Below are positions 58,101 to 64,000 of a stretch of DNA of 64,000 nt, in pieces. This stretch comes from Hericium rajendrae (Eukaryota > Basidiomycota > Agaricomycetes > Russulales > Hericiaceae). The stretch covers positions 979,617-1,043,616 of the forward strand of contig CM065892.1 of NCBI GenBank assembly GCA_033439255.1, given 5' to 3'. The stretch's first letter is position 1, and every line of letters starts with the position of its first letter. The notes beneath the pieces were generated by a model, which saw only the letters and a list, made by a program, of their open reading frames with translations, searched no databases and had not been told where the DNA came from. The position numbers and the translations under genes were made by a program.

Positions 58101-59869
58101 ATCATGCAGACGTCTTTTTCCCCCCCTTTTCCCCCTTCCCTCCAATCAACTCTCATGTTTTCCTCCATATTGATTATTTCTCACTGAGCTCTTAACTGCA
58201 GCTTCCAGTTTGAGATAGATTGACCCTATCTATTTCCTCCGACAGGAAAGGTAGTATCCCTTGTGTTTGCTTCTAGTTACCTTAGGCAGATCCTGAGTAT
58301 AAAATCTTATCTGACATAAGAAGCTCAGACTGTGACTAAGTGACTCAGTCTCTAATCATTCTCATCTGCTATTACACATTCAAGTCTAGGATCCAATATC
58401 CTACAGTTCACTCCCAGTATCAATCCAGTCCATTCCCTATTGTGGGAACATTCCGCTTTTAGTCCCCTTAGCGTGGGAACCATCAGTCCCATTACATAAG
58501 CCAGTCTCAGACCAAGTCTCGGACCAACACAGCCTCAATCATTATCACAGCACCACTACTTGAATCCCCCAGCATAACCCTCCAGTTTCAGTATTGATAA
58601 AATCCCAGAAATTCATTGATATTAGTTCATATTCCATCACACCTATTCCCATCACACCAGCTAGCCAGCACTCTAGTTACATTTACTACAGAATTTACAG
58701 TCACTTTCGAGTACTATTTAGGTCAGCATCGACACTCGAAGTTATTCAATTATCTTCCGGCCAGTCAAGTCAACTCAGCCAAGTTGATATCACATTCATT
58801 AGCTCACCTGCCGAGGTTTATTTGTGTTTGTTTGTATAAGCCTTCTTTCAAGTTAGAAGCCACAACATCACATTTCTATCCTTCACTAGGCTACATAGTC
58901 CACCATTAAAAGAAAGAAGAACACCATCCACCTCTCCCGAACAACTAGGTACATCCGGGAAAGTAGGAAAACCTGATTGTATCTAGGATAGTGTGTTACT
59001 GAGGTATACCAACATTACTTCGGAACCCATCATCGTCACGACAACGGTGTTCATGATTATTTTTAGTGCTTGATCCCCGCAGCAAACTGCAGTATTTCCA
59101 GAAGAACTGGAACTCGGACTTGCAGAGCGCAGCCTCCGAGACCATCAAGGATGCAGTAAGTGATATGTCATTGCCAACGAAAGCGATAATCAGTATTTAC
59201 CTTCAATCTAGTTTCGTGCACGCTACATTGAGACATATGGTGGTGAAGATGCGGCACCACAACCGAAGAAAGCCAACAGCCATCACTTGTCAAAAATCCA
59301 TCGCCTACTTGAGGTCTCCGATGACGAGAACGATCCGTTGCCAAGTCACGCAGCTTCTGAGACGAACAATATGCCTGCCTGGGAACGTGAGTTCAATAAG
59401 TACCTCAACTCCGAAGATGACGTGGCCAAAGATACCACATTGATTGCGTGGTGGGGGGTATGTACTCTGTGCTCATTCGACGAAAGTCTGCAGGCGTTAA
59501 CCTTCCCATTAGATGAATAAGCATAGATATCCTGTGTGGGCTTCATTAGCTCGAGACTACCTCGCCATTATGGCATCGTCCGTGTCGAGCGAACGCGCGT
59601 TCTCAAGCGCGGGAATTACTATCACGAAGCGGCGCAATCGCCTCAAAGCAGACGTTGTCGAAGCACTTCAAGGACTCAAGTGTGCGCTCAAGAAGGGGCT
59701 TCTGCTTCGCGCTTCTGGACCATCATCAGTGGATGAGGCTCGTATCGAGGCAGATGAGGATGCCGAGGGTCTTCTTCAGGACGGGGTCACTTCTGCAGTT
59801 TGCTTGGACAATGACGATAATACTGTAGTTCTCGAGCTTGATCTTGATTCAGATACTGAGGAGGACTAA
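46104..59869 (+). CDS. hAT transposase, 910 residues, open frame across 14 exons
   Basis: Exons: 46104-46464, 46518-46785, 46848-46914, 46964-47167, 47245-47400, 47464-47661, 47744-47859, 47921-48071, 48132-48308, 48365-48493, 48551-48764, 59067-59155, 59212-59457, 59513-59869. Their total is 2,733 nt with no stop. Domains: acidic N-terminus, BED-type zinc finger (CIICKK...RRHLQSEH, about residues 205-230), RNase H-like core with the first acidic motif ISLTCDGWQASNVDAYF (about 355-372), VSCDNASNNGTMM, CLAHVINLATQALI (about 457-470), RWSSTYAML, VLDPRSKLQYF (about 680-690), and the hATC dimerisation motif SSVSSERAFSSAGI (about 813-826). The 11th intron originally had 51 nt and now holds the retrotransposon. 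All coding exons are untouched, so mRNA would be normal if the 10.3-kb intron is still spliced. The left half of that split intron begins GTAGGT and the right half ends TTTTTAG. Confidence 0.93.
49623..49630 (+). promoter_or_regulatory. TATA box of 5' LTR promoter
   Basis: TATATAAA, about 870 bp before the nested insertion. Transcripts starting here must cross the 2.8-kb insertion before reaching gag. Confidence 0.55.
50861..52110. repeat. GC-rich core with recurring CCGTGCGCGAGRCG word
   Basis: In an otherwise AT-rich element this 1.25-kb segment is strikingly rich in CG dinucleotides. Variants of CCCGTGCGCGAGGC recur about ten times (for example near 51047, 51088, 51176, 51297, 51360, 51517, 51624 and 51727). 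This makes long Arg/Pro/Ala frames on both strands (up to 331 codons), which I treat as artefacts of base composition. The segment begins TGTCACAC, like the start of an LTR. Confidence 0.6.
51928..51957. repeat. Perfect inverted repeat, 14-bp arms
   Basis: Arms GAGAGTATCGCTCG and CGAGCGATACTCTC are separated by AA. It could form a hairpin or serve as a protein site. Confidence 0.85.
52370..52391. repeat. Hairpin directly above a TATA box
   Basis: AATCCCGGC and GCCGGGATT are separated by four bases and are followed within three bases by TATATAA. Confidence 0.75.
52394..52400 (+). promoter_or_regulatory. TATA box inside the nested DNA element
   Basis: TATATAA sits between a hairpin and a pyrimidine-rich stretch with tandem 21-mers. 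The arrangement resembles the U3/R border of fungal LTRs or a gene promoter. Confidence 0.4.
52481..52564 (+). repeat. Tandem 21-bp repeats
   Basis: Two copies of CTCGTCGTCGTCGCTTTCTT-G are followed by two copies of the diverged unit TTCGTTGTTGTTCCTTTCTT-G; the last is slightly truncated. Confidence 0.85.
52573..52815 (+). repeat. Diverged ~75-bp repeats each carrying a splice-donor-like word
   Basis: GGTAAGCTTTTAT, GGTAAGTTTTACT, GGTAAGCTTTTAT and TTGTAAGTTTGTT occur near 52574, 52653, 52727 and 52799, each followed by T-rich sequence and, in the first three, by a TCTTATACTAATGTCTT-like word. Confidence 0.6.
53413..53428 (+). other. Candidate primer-binding site
   Basis: TGGAGCCCACCGCGAG begins two bases after the 5' LTR end. 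A TGG start fits priming by the CCA end of a tRNA. I cannot match it to a specific tRNA without a search. Confidence 0.5.
53440..56373 (+). CDS. Gag-zinc knuckle-protease-like polyprotein of the retrotransposon, active-site Asp missing
   Basis: A 977-residue intronless ORF. Low-complexity start with (His-Ser)n and Gln runs; retrotransposon Gag domain about residues 100-285 (APIKFKGEYYKVEHFVRTYE, CNKRYSTKDLQKYISS, LHAWRKYTRGFVTIAGWLKA, PFSVQEVNSMVERIL); acidic Ser/Asp stretch; a CCHC knuckle CYGCGQRGHSIRHC near residue 490; a long Ser/Gln-rich linker; and a retropepsin-like fold near residues 740-865 (ESLIIVKVRIGKADIDAVVN, then TGSQLNFIH, and PIMLGRPWQRQNLV). The position that is Asp in active aspartic proteases of this type is Asn, so proteolysis is not expected. 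The end is Ser/Lys/Glu-rich. The long open frame in spite of this change suggests that Gag, not protease, is what selection keeps. Confidence 0.9.
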   Translation: MRIAKFLSFFIGRTQPLASLEGGHLHIPGILASIGSTASDSPSNHIVNPDTSSSSSPPTSHRPESSHLTPAHHSHSHSHSHSHLPQQQQQQQIPVTLHTMILSALTMPIPGTKHAPIKFKGEYYKVEHFVRTYEALCLQNNVIADTERCRLITQYCSRKVSDFIEALLSYHQSDWSQLKDDLLKYYDADRCNKRYSTKDLQKYISSTQHKTMTNLHAWRKYTRGFVTIAGWLKAAGKLNDYEEAGYFWTGISLALRVKVEARLFSKHPDHDPINPFSVQEVNSMVERILQRNTFQIDFEDNTAHSEDSDSESDSDSDSSDDERTWKKKNLWRSKLSSKEKMANFATQVHQDSDSRSHSSKSRTSSSSLSRHQIPYKQDQDQVEGLIMQLQSMHPADPEYSLLYYRAIKLDSIIADIVHPPIIHARISRAAIHNPSQYISHQESHQTVNPIHARSSTSASHPSPLAASRASVSPTMHNKASQHEVILCYGCGQRGHSIRHCIKLHQLMQAGVLQYNKQGKIAYSDGLQVKHYPGESIIDAVKCEHATLRNAQASSHLAPSTEYISETDRASEADQSYTQYPSQHNAGTYAVLSMSSSNPPLHTEACTPSHPQSTEMPSNKSAEVYPSKEPIISSGNLQAKQRQEQQITSKTLIRRARLINESEESEQQFSQQLHQPAILLAEDLEEKLERTRNLNAQIQSDLSISESSPVEEFWTSDSYDDSQIVPQKFTSTSLPCYDKLESLIIVKVRIGKADIDAVVNTGSQLNFIHRQIWKEETTLPCDITQSITMKDEMGQIVRTFQGLVQNVPIFFGNIKTQGDFFIGHSESKFPIMLGRPWQRQNLVSIDERVEGTYLIFKDPNSTKTFEVKSQLSIPEDSLPSKPVSTSVNCSDSKEDLNESEMIQDQSSKKMKMKEKGAEKTKERSQDISEEASQSIEKSIMLSDSLISVSQSCLPIKYTITPLPPPQPPPFHSSHMPSP
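56374..57251 (+). other. Non-coding 3' part of the retrotransposon
   Basis: Where pol would lie there are 878 bp with only short frames. No purine-rich tract stands directly before the 3' LTR; instead the sequence reads TTCAAGTTCCCCGCGGA. The same word, CAGTTCCCCGCG, occurs just after the gag stop (56394-56405). Confidence 0.7.
57252..59043 (+). repeat. 3' LTR, complete, 1,792 bp
   Basis: Uninterrupted copy of the LTR. TATATAAA at 58078-58085. It reads through the place where the 5' LTR holds its insertion (CCACCATTAAAAGAAAG near 58900-58915), which proves that the insertion is secondary and defines its TA target. Confidence 0.93.
58078..58085 (+). promoter_or_regulatory. TATA box of 3' LTR promoter
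   Basis: TATATAAA in the uninterrupted LTR. It points into transposase exon 12 on the same strand, so it could drive a short sense transcript of the hAT C-terminal half. Confidence 0.45.
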
Positions 59870-60069
59870 TCTTCGTGCATCTCACTACTATATTGTATGA
59901 TATCTAGCTTGCGTCTGCCTAAAACAGAGTACTCTTCCAAAACCTGAAAAGTCCGGGCTCAAGCCCGAGCCTGACCCGAGCCTAACCCGAGCCTGAGCTT
60001 CAGGCTCGGGCCTCCATCCTCCTCAGCCCAAGCTCACCGAAACCCGGCCCAAGCCCTGGGCTTTAGGCC
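59870..60069. repeat. hAT right subterminal repeats
   Basis: Repeats of CCCGAGCC / AGCCCAAGC mirror the left end (about 45821-45955). They are typical transposase-binding clusters. Confidence 0.7.
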
Positions 60070-60092
60070 CAGCCCGAGCCCGCAAAACACTA
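60070..60092 (-). repeat. hAT terminal inverted repeat, right
   Basis: Ends CGCAAAACACTA; perfect inverted match over 23 bp to 45798-45820. Confidence 0.93.
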
Positions 60093-60100
60093 GTCGGCTT
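60093..60100. repeat. hAT target-site duplication, right copy
   Basis: GTCGGCTT, identical to 45790-45797. Confidence 0.93.
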
Positions 60101-60234
60101 GCATAGATATGTACCGCAGTCTACGGTGCAGCTCGGTCACCCATATTTAATGCCTCGCAAACTACGGCCCAGCTCAACTGGCCTCGTCCCTGTTCGGATT
60201 CACCAGCCCGGTCTTGGACCACTGCATGCACATT

Positions 60235-60287
60235 TGGACTCAGACTCAGACTCGGATTCGGACTTGTATTATTCGGACTCGGATTCT
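60235..60287 (+). repeat. Degenerate GGACTC / GGATTC hexamer array
   Basis: GGACTCAGACTCAGACTCGG and following TTCGGACT units form a short imperfect array just outside the hAT element. Confidence 0.7.
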
Positions 60288-61038
60288 CACTTTACCGGAC
60301 TCTTAGTTCACCGGATGATTGGATTACCGGTAATCCAGACTACCGGTGGAGTGGGCCCAGGGGACTCTAGCTATGCCCCGAAGGAATGCAGATGAATGCT
60401 GATGACAACCTAGCTACAAGGACATGCTATGGATGCGGACTATGCTGACTAAGCCCTCGGCTACACACCGCTGCTGACCCAACCTCTGGAGGGTGGGAGA
60501 CCTAGTCTCCCCACTCCATGTGCCCCTCTCCGACATGGCGACGTCCGCGTCGCCTCTAAACCCTGACCTGAAGAAACTGATGACTAAACCCACCCAAGGC
60601 CACGCAGAACACGAGCCAGCTCCGAAAGACGAGGATCTCTCACCCAATCAAGGTCAGAAGCAGCATGCTGTGCTGGACGAACAGGACATATGGGAGGTCT
60701 TGTCGAGCGCCAAGACGGTGAAGCAGATGATGGTATCCGACATCGATGGAATGGTGGCACTTGGACACGGTGTTGCTGAGAACGTCGGACTCGGCGCTGT
60801 ATGGATCCGAATGGTTGTGCTATGGTGTCGGAATGCAAGCCGGAGAAATCACGAGGTGGCATTGGTACCCACATTCCTGCATCTCAACAACTGTTGTCAT
60901 GGAATTTTGCCCTGAAATTTTGTATGTGGGTAGCTATATATATGAAGCCCTTGTATGTGAAATTTTAGCAAAAACGGCGGTCCCGTTCTTTCTCGGCAAG
61001 GCAATCATTGTTGTGGGGGGGAGAGGAGGAGAAGATGG

Positions 61039-61158
61039 TCCAAACAATTCAGGCAGCAATGTTGGGGTCATTTGGGTGCATACATATTGTTCATACATGC
61101 TGTATTATGATGCTGCAGCAATATGGACCTGCCAAGAGCAATGCCTGAATTGTTTGGA
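61039..61158. repeat. 17-bp perfect inverted repeat around an 86-nt loop
   Basis: TCCAAACAATTCAGGCA (61039-61055) and TGCCTGAATTGTTTGGA (61142-61158) are exact inverses; homology fades outside. This may be a small foldback element or the edge of the satellite-like array that follows. Confidence 0.8.
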
Positions 61159-61159
61159 G

Positions 61160-62690
61160 CACATTTGTCTAAAATTGACCCCCTCTAGGAGAAGACCTCT
61201 ACCACTCATTATCCTAAGGTCCAATCTCGCTCAAACATGCATGGTATGTGCATGGTATATGCAGTGCTGTACATGCAAAGTTTCAGAATCATAGCTACAA
61301 CATTCAAATTATTTGAGCTGCATCTTGTTTTAGGAGATACATACTTTGATTGGCTTCAAATAATTCAGATATTCCCTCTGCTGCATAACTGATGAATGAA
61401 TCATGTTCATGTACATTAAATATACATGCTCAAAAAGTTTCATGATCATACAACATATTTTCAAATTGTTTGCCCTCTACCATCTCTTCGAGGAGGCAAC
61501 TTTTGCTGCACATTTGTGTGTGGTTCGATCGCACTCAAACTTATAGTATATGTGCTTTGCATTTGTTAGATGAGATGTGAAAAGTTTCAGAATCATAGCT
61601 GCAATATTCAAATTATTTGAGCTACATCTTTTTTTAGGGGATACATATGTTGATTAGCTTCAAATAATTCAGATATTCTCTCTGCTGCATAACTGATGAA
61701 TGAATCATGTTTGTGTACATTCAATATACATACTCACAAAGCTTCGTAGTCATACCATACATTTTTAAATTGTCTGCCCTCTATCACCTTCTCAAGAACA
61801 TGACTGACTTTTGCCACGTATTTGCGTGTGGTCTGATCATCCTCAAACTTATTTGGTATGTGCTTTTCATATGTTAGATGAGGCATGGAAAGTTTCAAAG
61901 TCATAGCCACAATATTCAAATTATTTGAGCTGCATCTTGTTTCAGAGGATACATACTTCGATTAGCTTCAAATAATTCAGATATTACTTTTTCTGTATAA
62001 CTTGTCAATGCATAGTGTTTATCTACATTCAATATACATCCTCACAGAGTTTTGAGAGTATATGATGTAATCTCATATTGTTTGCCCTTTGCCACCTCCT
62101 TGAGGAGGTAACTTTTGCCGTGCATTTGTGTGTGGTCTGATCATGCTCAAAGTTACCATACATGTGCTTTGCATATGTTAGGTCAGATGTAGAAGCATTC
62201 AGAGTTATAGCTACAATATTCGAATTATTTGAGCTACATCTTCTTCTGGAGGATATGTACCTTCATTGGCTTTAAATAATTCAGATACTGCTTTTGTTGT
62301 ACAGCTGGTCTATATATGGTACTCATTCATACTCATTGTACATCCTCACAGAGGTTCTAGACAATAGGACACAATCTCACATTGTTTGCTCTCTGCCACC
62401 TCCTCAAGGAGGTTACTTTTGCTATGCATTTGTGTCTAGTCTGATCATGCTCAAACTTACCATACATGTGCTTTGCATACGTTGGGTCTGACGTGAAGAA
62501 GTTCAGAGCTACAGCAGCAATATTTTAATTATTTGGAAGAGATTTGTTTCACAAGAGAGGCACACTTTGATTAGAGGCAAATAATTCAGATAGTGCTTCT
62601 GCTGTACAGCTGGCCCATGCATACTGTTTATCTCTCTCATTCTATATCCTCACAGAGTCTCGACATGCTAGGACATGTTCTCACATTGTT
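61160..62690 (+). repeat. Tandem array, about five diverged units of about 304 bp
   Basis: The marker words TTCAGA-x-TCATAGCT, AATATTCAAATTATTTGAGC and CTTCAAATAATTCAGATA recur with starts near 61281, 61585, 61893, 62197 and 62501, spacings of 304-308 bp. Each unit also carries TGTTTGCCCTCTGCCACCTC-like and CATTTGTGTGTGGTCTGATC-like words. Units are clearly related but diverged, and the outer ones are partial. No coding frame runs through the array. Confidence 0.85.
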
Positions 62691-64000
62691 TGCACAGAAC
62701 TTTAATGAGCATAGGGATAGCTCGAAGACCAAGTCACATCATCTACATATATATCATGAGGTAGTGACTTCTGTTTGTCCACACCAGCCACTGTACTTGC
62801 ATAAGCAGTTGTTTCTTGCCATCCTTACTCACGCTCACATACACTCTGCACAACATGGAGATGAGTCAATCTATTGTTATATCTGGTAACCCAAGTGGGC
62901 CATGTTGGGTTGGGTTGATGATGTTACTCTCGATGACAACAAAGTATGAAAAGATCGAAAATGATCTGGACTTTAGTGATTGTAGAATCACATGGAACAC
63001 TCACATAGCCTTACTGTACAAGTTAGACACACGCTTACTGATACCTTAGTGAGCTGACTGATGCTGTTCTCATACAATGAGCAATCTATGATGCTATGCT
63101 TATAATTACTGTACAATTTCTGATTGGTAGATATGCAGAGCCCACAGTACTATATAAGGGCTCCCTCGTTCGCTCAGATATCTCACTCTTTCACATAATA
63201 GACTGAGGTGAGCATATCTTGCATTACTTATGAGTTTTGCCTTTACTCACTCTACTTGTAGCATAGACTAACATCTCTCTAAGTCGTGTTTCTTCAGGCC
63301 AGACTGTGTTCTTTACCTTTTGTACGCACAGCTCGATGCTGAGGTCCAAGCTTTTAGCACTGATTTCTGGATGCTTACAACAGCTGTATCGGAATGTCAC
63401 TGGATCTTTGCCGTTTGCAAGTCTGGATATCCTGCAAGAACAATGAGCTTCCCATATATCAGGTGGAGCAAGACCGTGATGAGTCAATCTCTTGCTTTAA
63501 CTCAAGTGAAGCAGAAAAGGTGCGTGGATATTGAGTCCTTGGTCCTTTTGAAATTTACCTCATTACATCTCTGATCAGGCCTTTCTGATTAAGTCGACAA
63601 CTTGTGAGTTTGACCAATCAGATATAAGGATCTTCGTTTCCATCAATGAAAGACTCGCGAGCAACTGTAAGACTTGCCTTGAGTGTTTGGAAGAAGACAT
63701 CATTGCAGAGACTGAGGGGCAAGAAGAGAGGCTGAGGGAGGCCCCGTGAAGCTCCTATGTATGCTTCCCGGTCAGAGAGGTCGAAATCCGCCGAGAAAAG
63801 TTCAATGTTTGGAGTCCAAAAAGTGCTACTACCGGGAACCATCTGTCACATTGGGGATTTTCTCGTATCTGTGATGTATTGTCACAGCATCTCCTCAGCA
63901 CCGGTCTAGAGGGACTATAATTCGAAGCTTGAACAGTATTCAATGTATTCAATGTACGAACATATACTACCATTACACATATTCTAGTTTGTAGCAATTT
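62691..64000. other. Right end of window, no recognised gene
   Basis: AT-rich sequence with short frames only. A promoter-like CTATATAAGGGCTCCC lies at about 63151-63166. The start TGTTGGGTTGGG near 62903 resembles the 5' end of some LTRs, but no matching second copy or clean end is visible. The last 350 bp carry no signal I can name. Confidence 0.3.

Larger units (their letters stand above)
48797..59043 (+). mobile_element. LTR retrotransposon coding only Gag-protease, nested in a hAT intron
   Basis: Two direct repeats start TGTCACA-Y-CCAAAACCCG and end CGTCACGACA. The flanks repeat ACGG (48793-48796 and 59044-59047) as a 4-bp target duplication. The internal region (53411-57251, 3,841 bp) starts with a TGG-initial primer-binding-like sequence and contains a single long ORF. 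No reverse transcriptase, RNase H or integrase motif (such as YxDD or HHCC) is seen in any frame. The element must therefore rely on enzymes supplied by another element. Its 5' LTR is split by a 2.8-kb TA-flanked insertion. The family (Ty3 or Copia) cannot be decided without pol; the TGTCAC start and Gag/zinc-knuckle/protease order suggest Ty3-like. Confidence 0.92.
45798..60092 (+). mobile_element. hAT-superfamily DNA transposon, interrupted by a nested LTR retrotransposon
   Basis: The element is bounded by perfect 23-bp terminal inverted repeats starting TAGTGTTTTGCGGGCTCGGG (45798-45820 and, inverted, 60070-60092). It is flanked by a perfect 8-bp target duplication GTCGGCTT (45790-45797 and 60093-60100), the size expected for hAT. 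Subterminal regions at both ends are packed with GCCCAAGCC / GGCTCGGG words, probably transposase binding sites. Without the nested 10,247-bp retrotransposon and its 4-bp duplication the element is 4,044 bp long, a usual size for an autonomous hAT. It codes for one transposase of 14 exons. Perfect ends and duplication suggest a recent insertion. Confidence 0.95.
60101..61159. other. No recognised gene right of the hAT element
   Basis: It begins with units like CTACGGCCCAGCTCAACTGG that resemble the repeats left of the hAT element. A 16-bp palindrome GGATTACCGGTAATCC lies at 60321-60336. A 140-codon frame at 60493-60915 (plus) is Pro/Lys/Glu-rich in its first half and shows no known domain; I rate it as a weak coding candidate. 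Confidence 0.35.

Noticed and set aside
62903-63400. Possible solo LTR beginning TGTTGGG with TATATAAGG
   Set aside because: No second copy, no clear CA end, no target duplication and no primer-binding site found; kept only as a remark.
1-64000. tRNA, rRNA or CRISPR features
   Set aside because: No tRNA T-arm/acceptor pattern, rRNA-like block or regularly spaced short repeats with unique spacers was noticed; CRISPR is not expected in a fungus.

Overview
The window looks like a nuclear segment of a filamentous basidiomycete, most likely an Agaricomycete. Protein genes are cut by many 46-60 nt GT-AG introns. Four genes are F-box proteins of the type that is expanded in mushrooms, and the household genes (COQ10, GIS2/CNBP, ARO8-type aminotransferase, HPP membrane protein, SLA1, SEC7 Arf-GEF, deoxyhypusine synthase, eRF3/SUP35) are all fungal in kind. 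I cannot name the species from the sequence.

Layout. 0.35-1.15 kb: COQ10 (minus). 1.15-5.9 kb: long stretch with no gene I recognise. 5.9-6.7 kb: six-knuckle CCHC protein (minus). 9.0-11.2 kb: aromatic/2-aminoadipate aminotransferase with 11 exons (plus). 11.5-23.1 kb: F-box cluster (two tandem paralogues and a third gene on minus, a fourth on plus) with an HPP membrane protein gene between them. 23.4-28.1 kb: SLA1 endocytic adaptor (plus), convergent with SEC7 (28.3-35.3 kb, minus). SEC7 is divergent, across a 222-bp promoter, from deoxyhypusine synthase (35.6-36.9 kb). Then an alpha/beta hydrolase (37.7-38.7 kb), eRF3 (39.1-41.2 kb), a decayed LYS2-type aminoadipate reductase fragment (41.7-42.6 kb, minus) and an unrecognised 482-residue gene (43.5-45.2 kb).

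From 45.8 to 60.1 kb lies a nest of mobile elements. The outer layer is a hAT DNA transposon with perfect 23-bp terminal inverted repeats and a perfect 8-bp target duplication (GTCGGCTT). Its 14-exon transposase still gives an open 910-residue frame. Inside its 11th intron, which was originally 51 nt, sits a 10.2-kb LTR retrotransposon flanked by a 4-bp ACGG duplication. This has near-identical 1.8-kb LTRs and one long ORF coding for Gag, a zinc knuckle and a retropepsin-like domain with an Asn in place of the active-site Asp. No reverse transcriptase, RNase H or integrase is visible. Its 5' LTR is in turn split by a 2.8-kb TA-flanked element with short inverted ends, subterminal AGCTATG repeats and a very GC-rich core carrying its own TATA box and tandem repeats.

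From 60.1 kb to the end no conserved gene is seen. The stretch holds short repeats, a 17-bp inverted repeat and a diverged tandem array with a period of about 304 bp (61.2-62.7 kb).

The ordinary genes do not form a pathway cluster. Translation (eRF3, deoxyhypusine synthase for eIF5A) and membrane traffic (SLA1, SEC7) are each represented twice, which is probably chance. The most unusual content is the three- or four-level transposon nest and the gag-only retrotransposon within it. Splice sites were chosen by eye so that frames stay open and family motifs join; they need transcript support.
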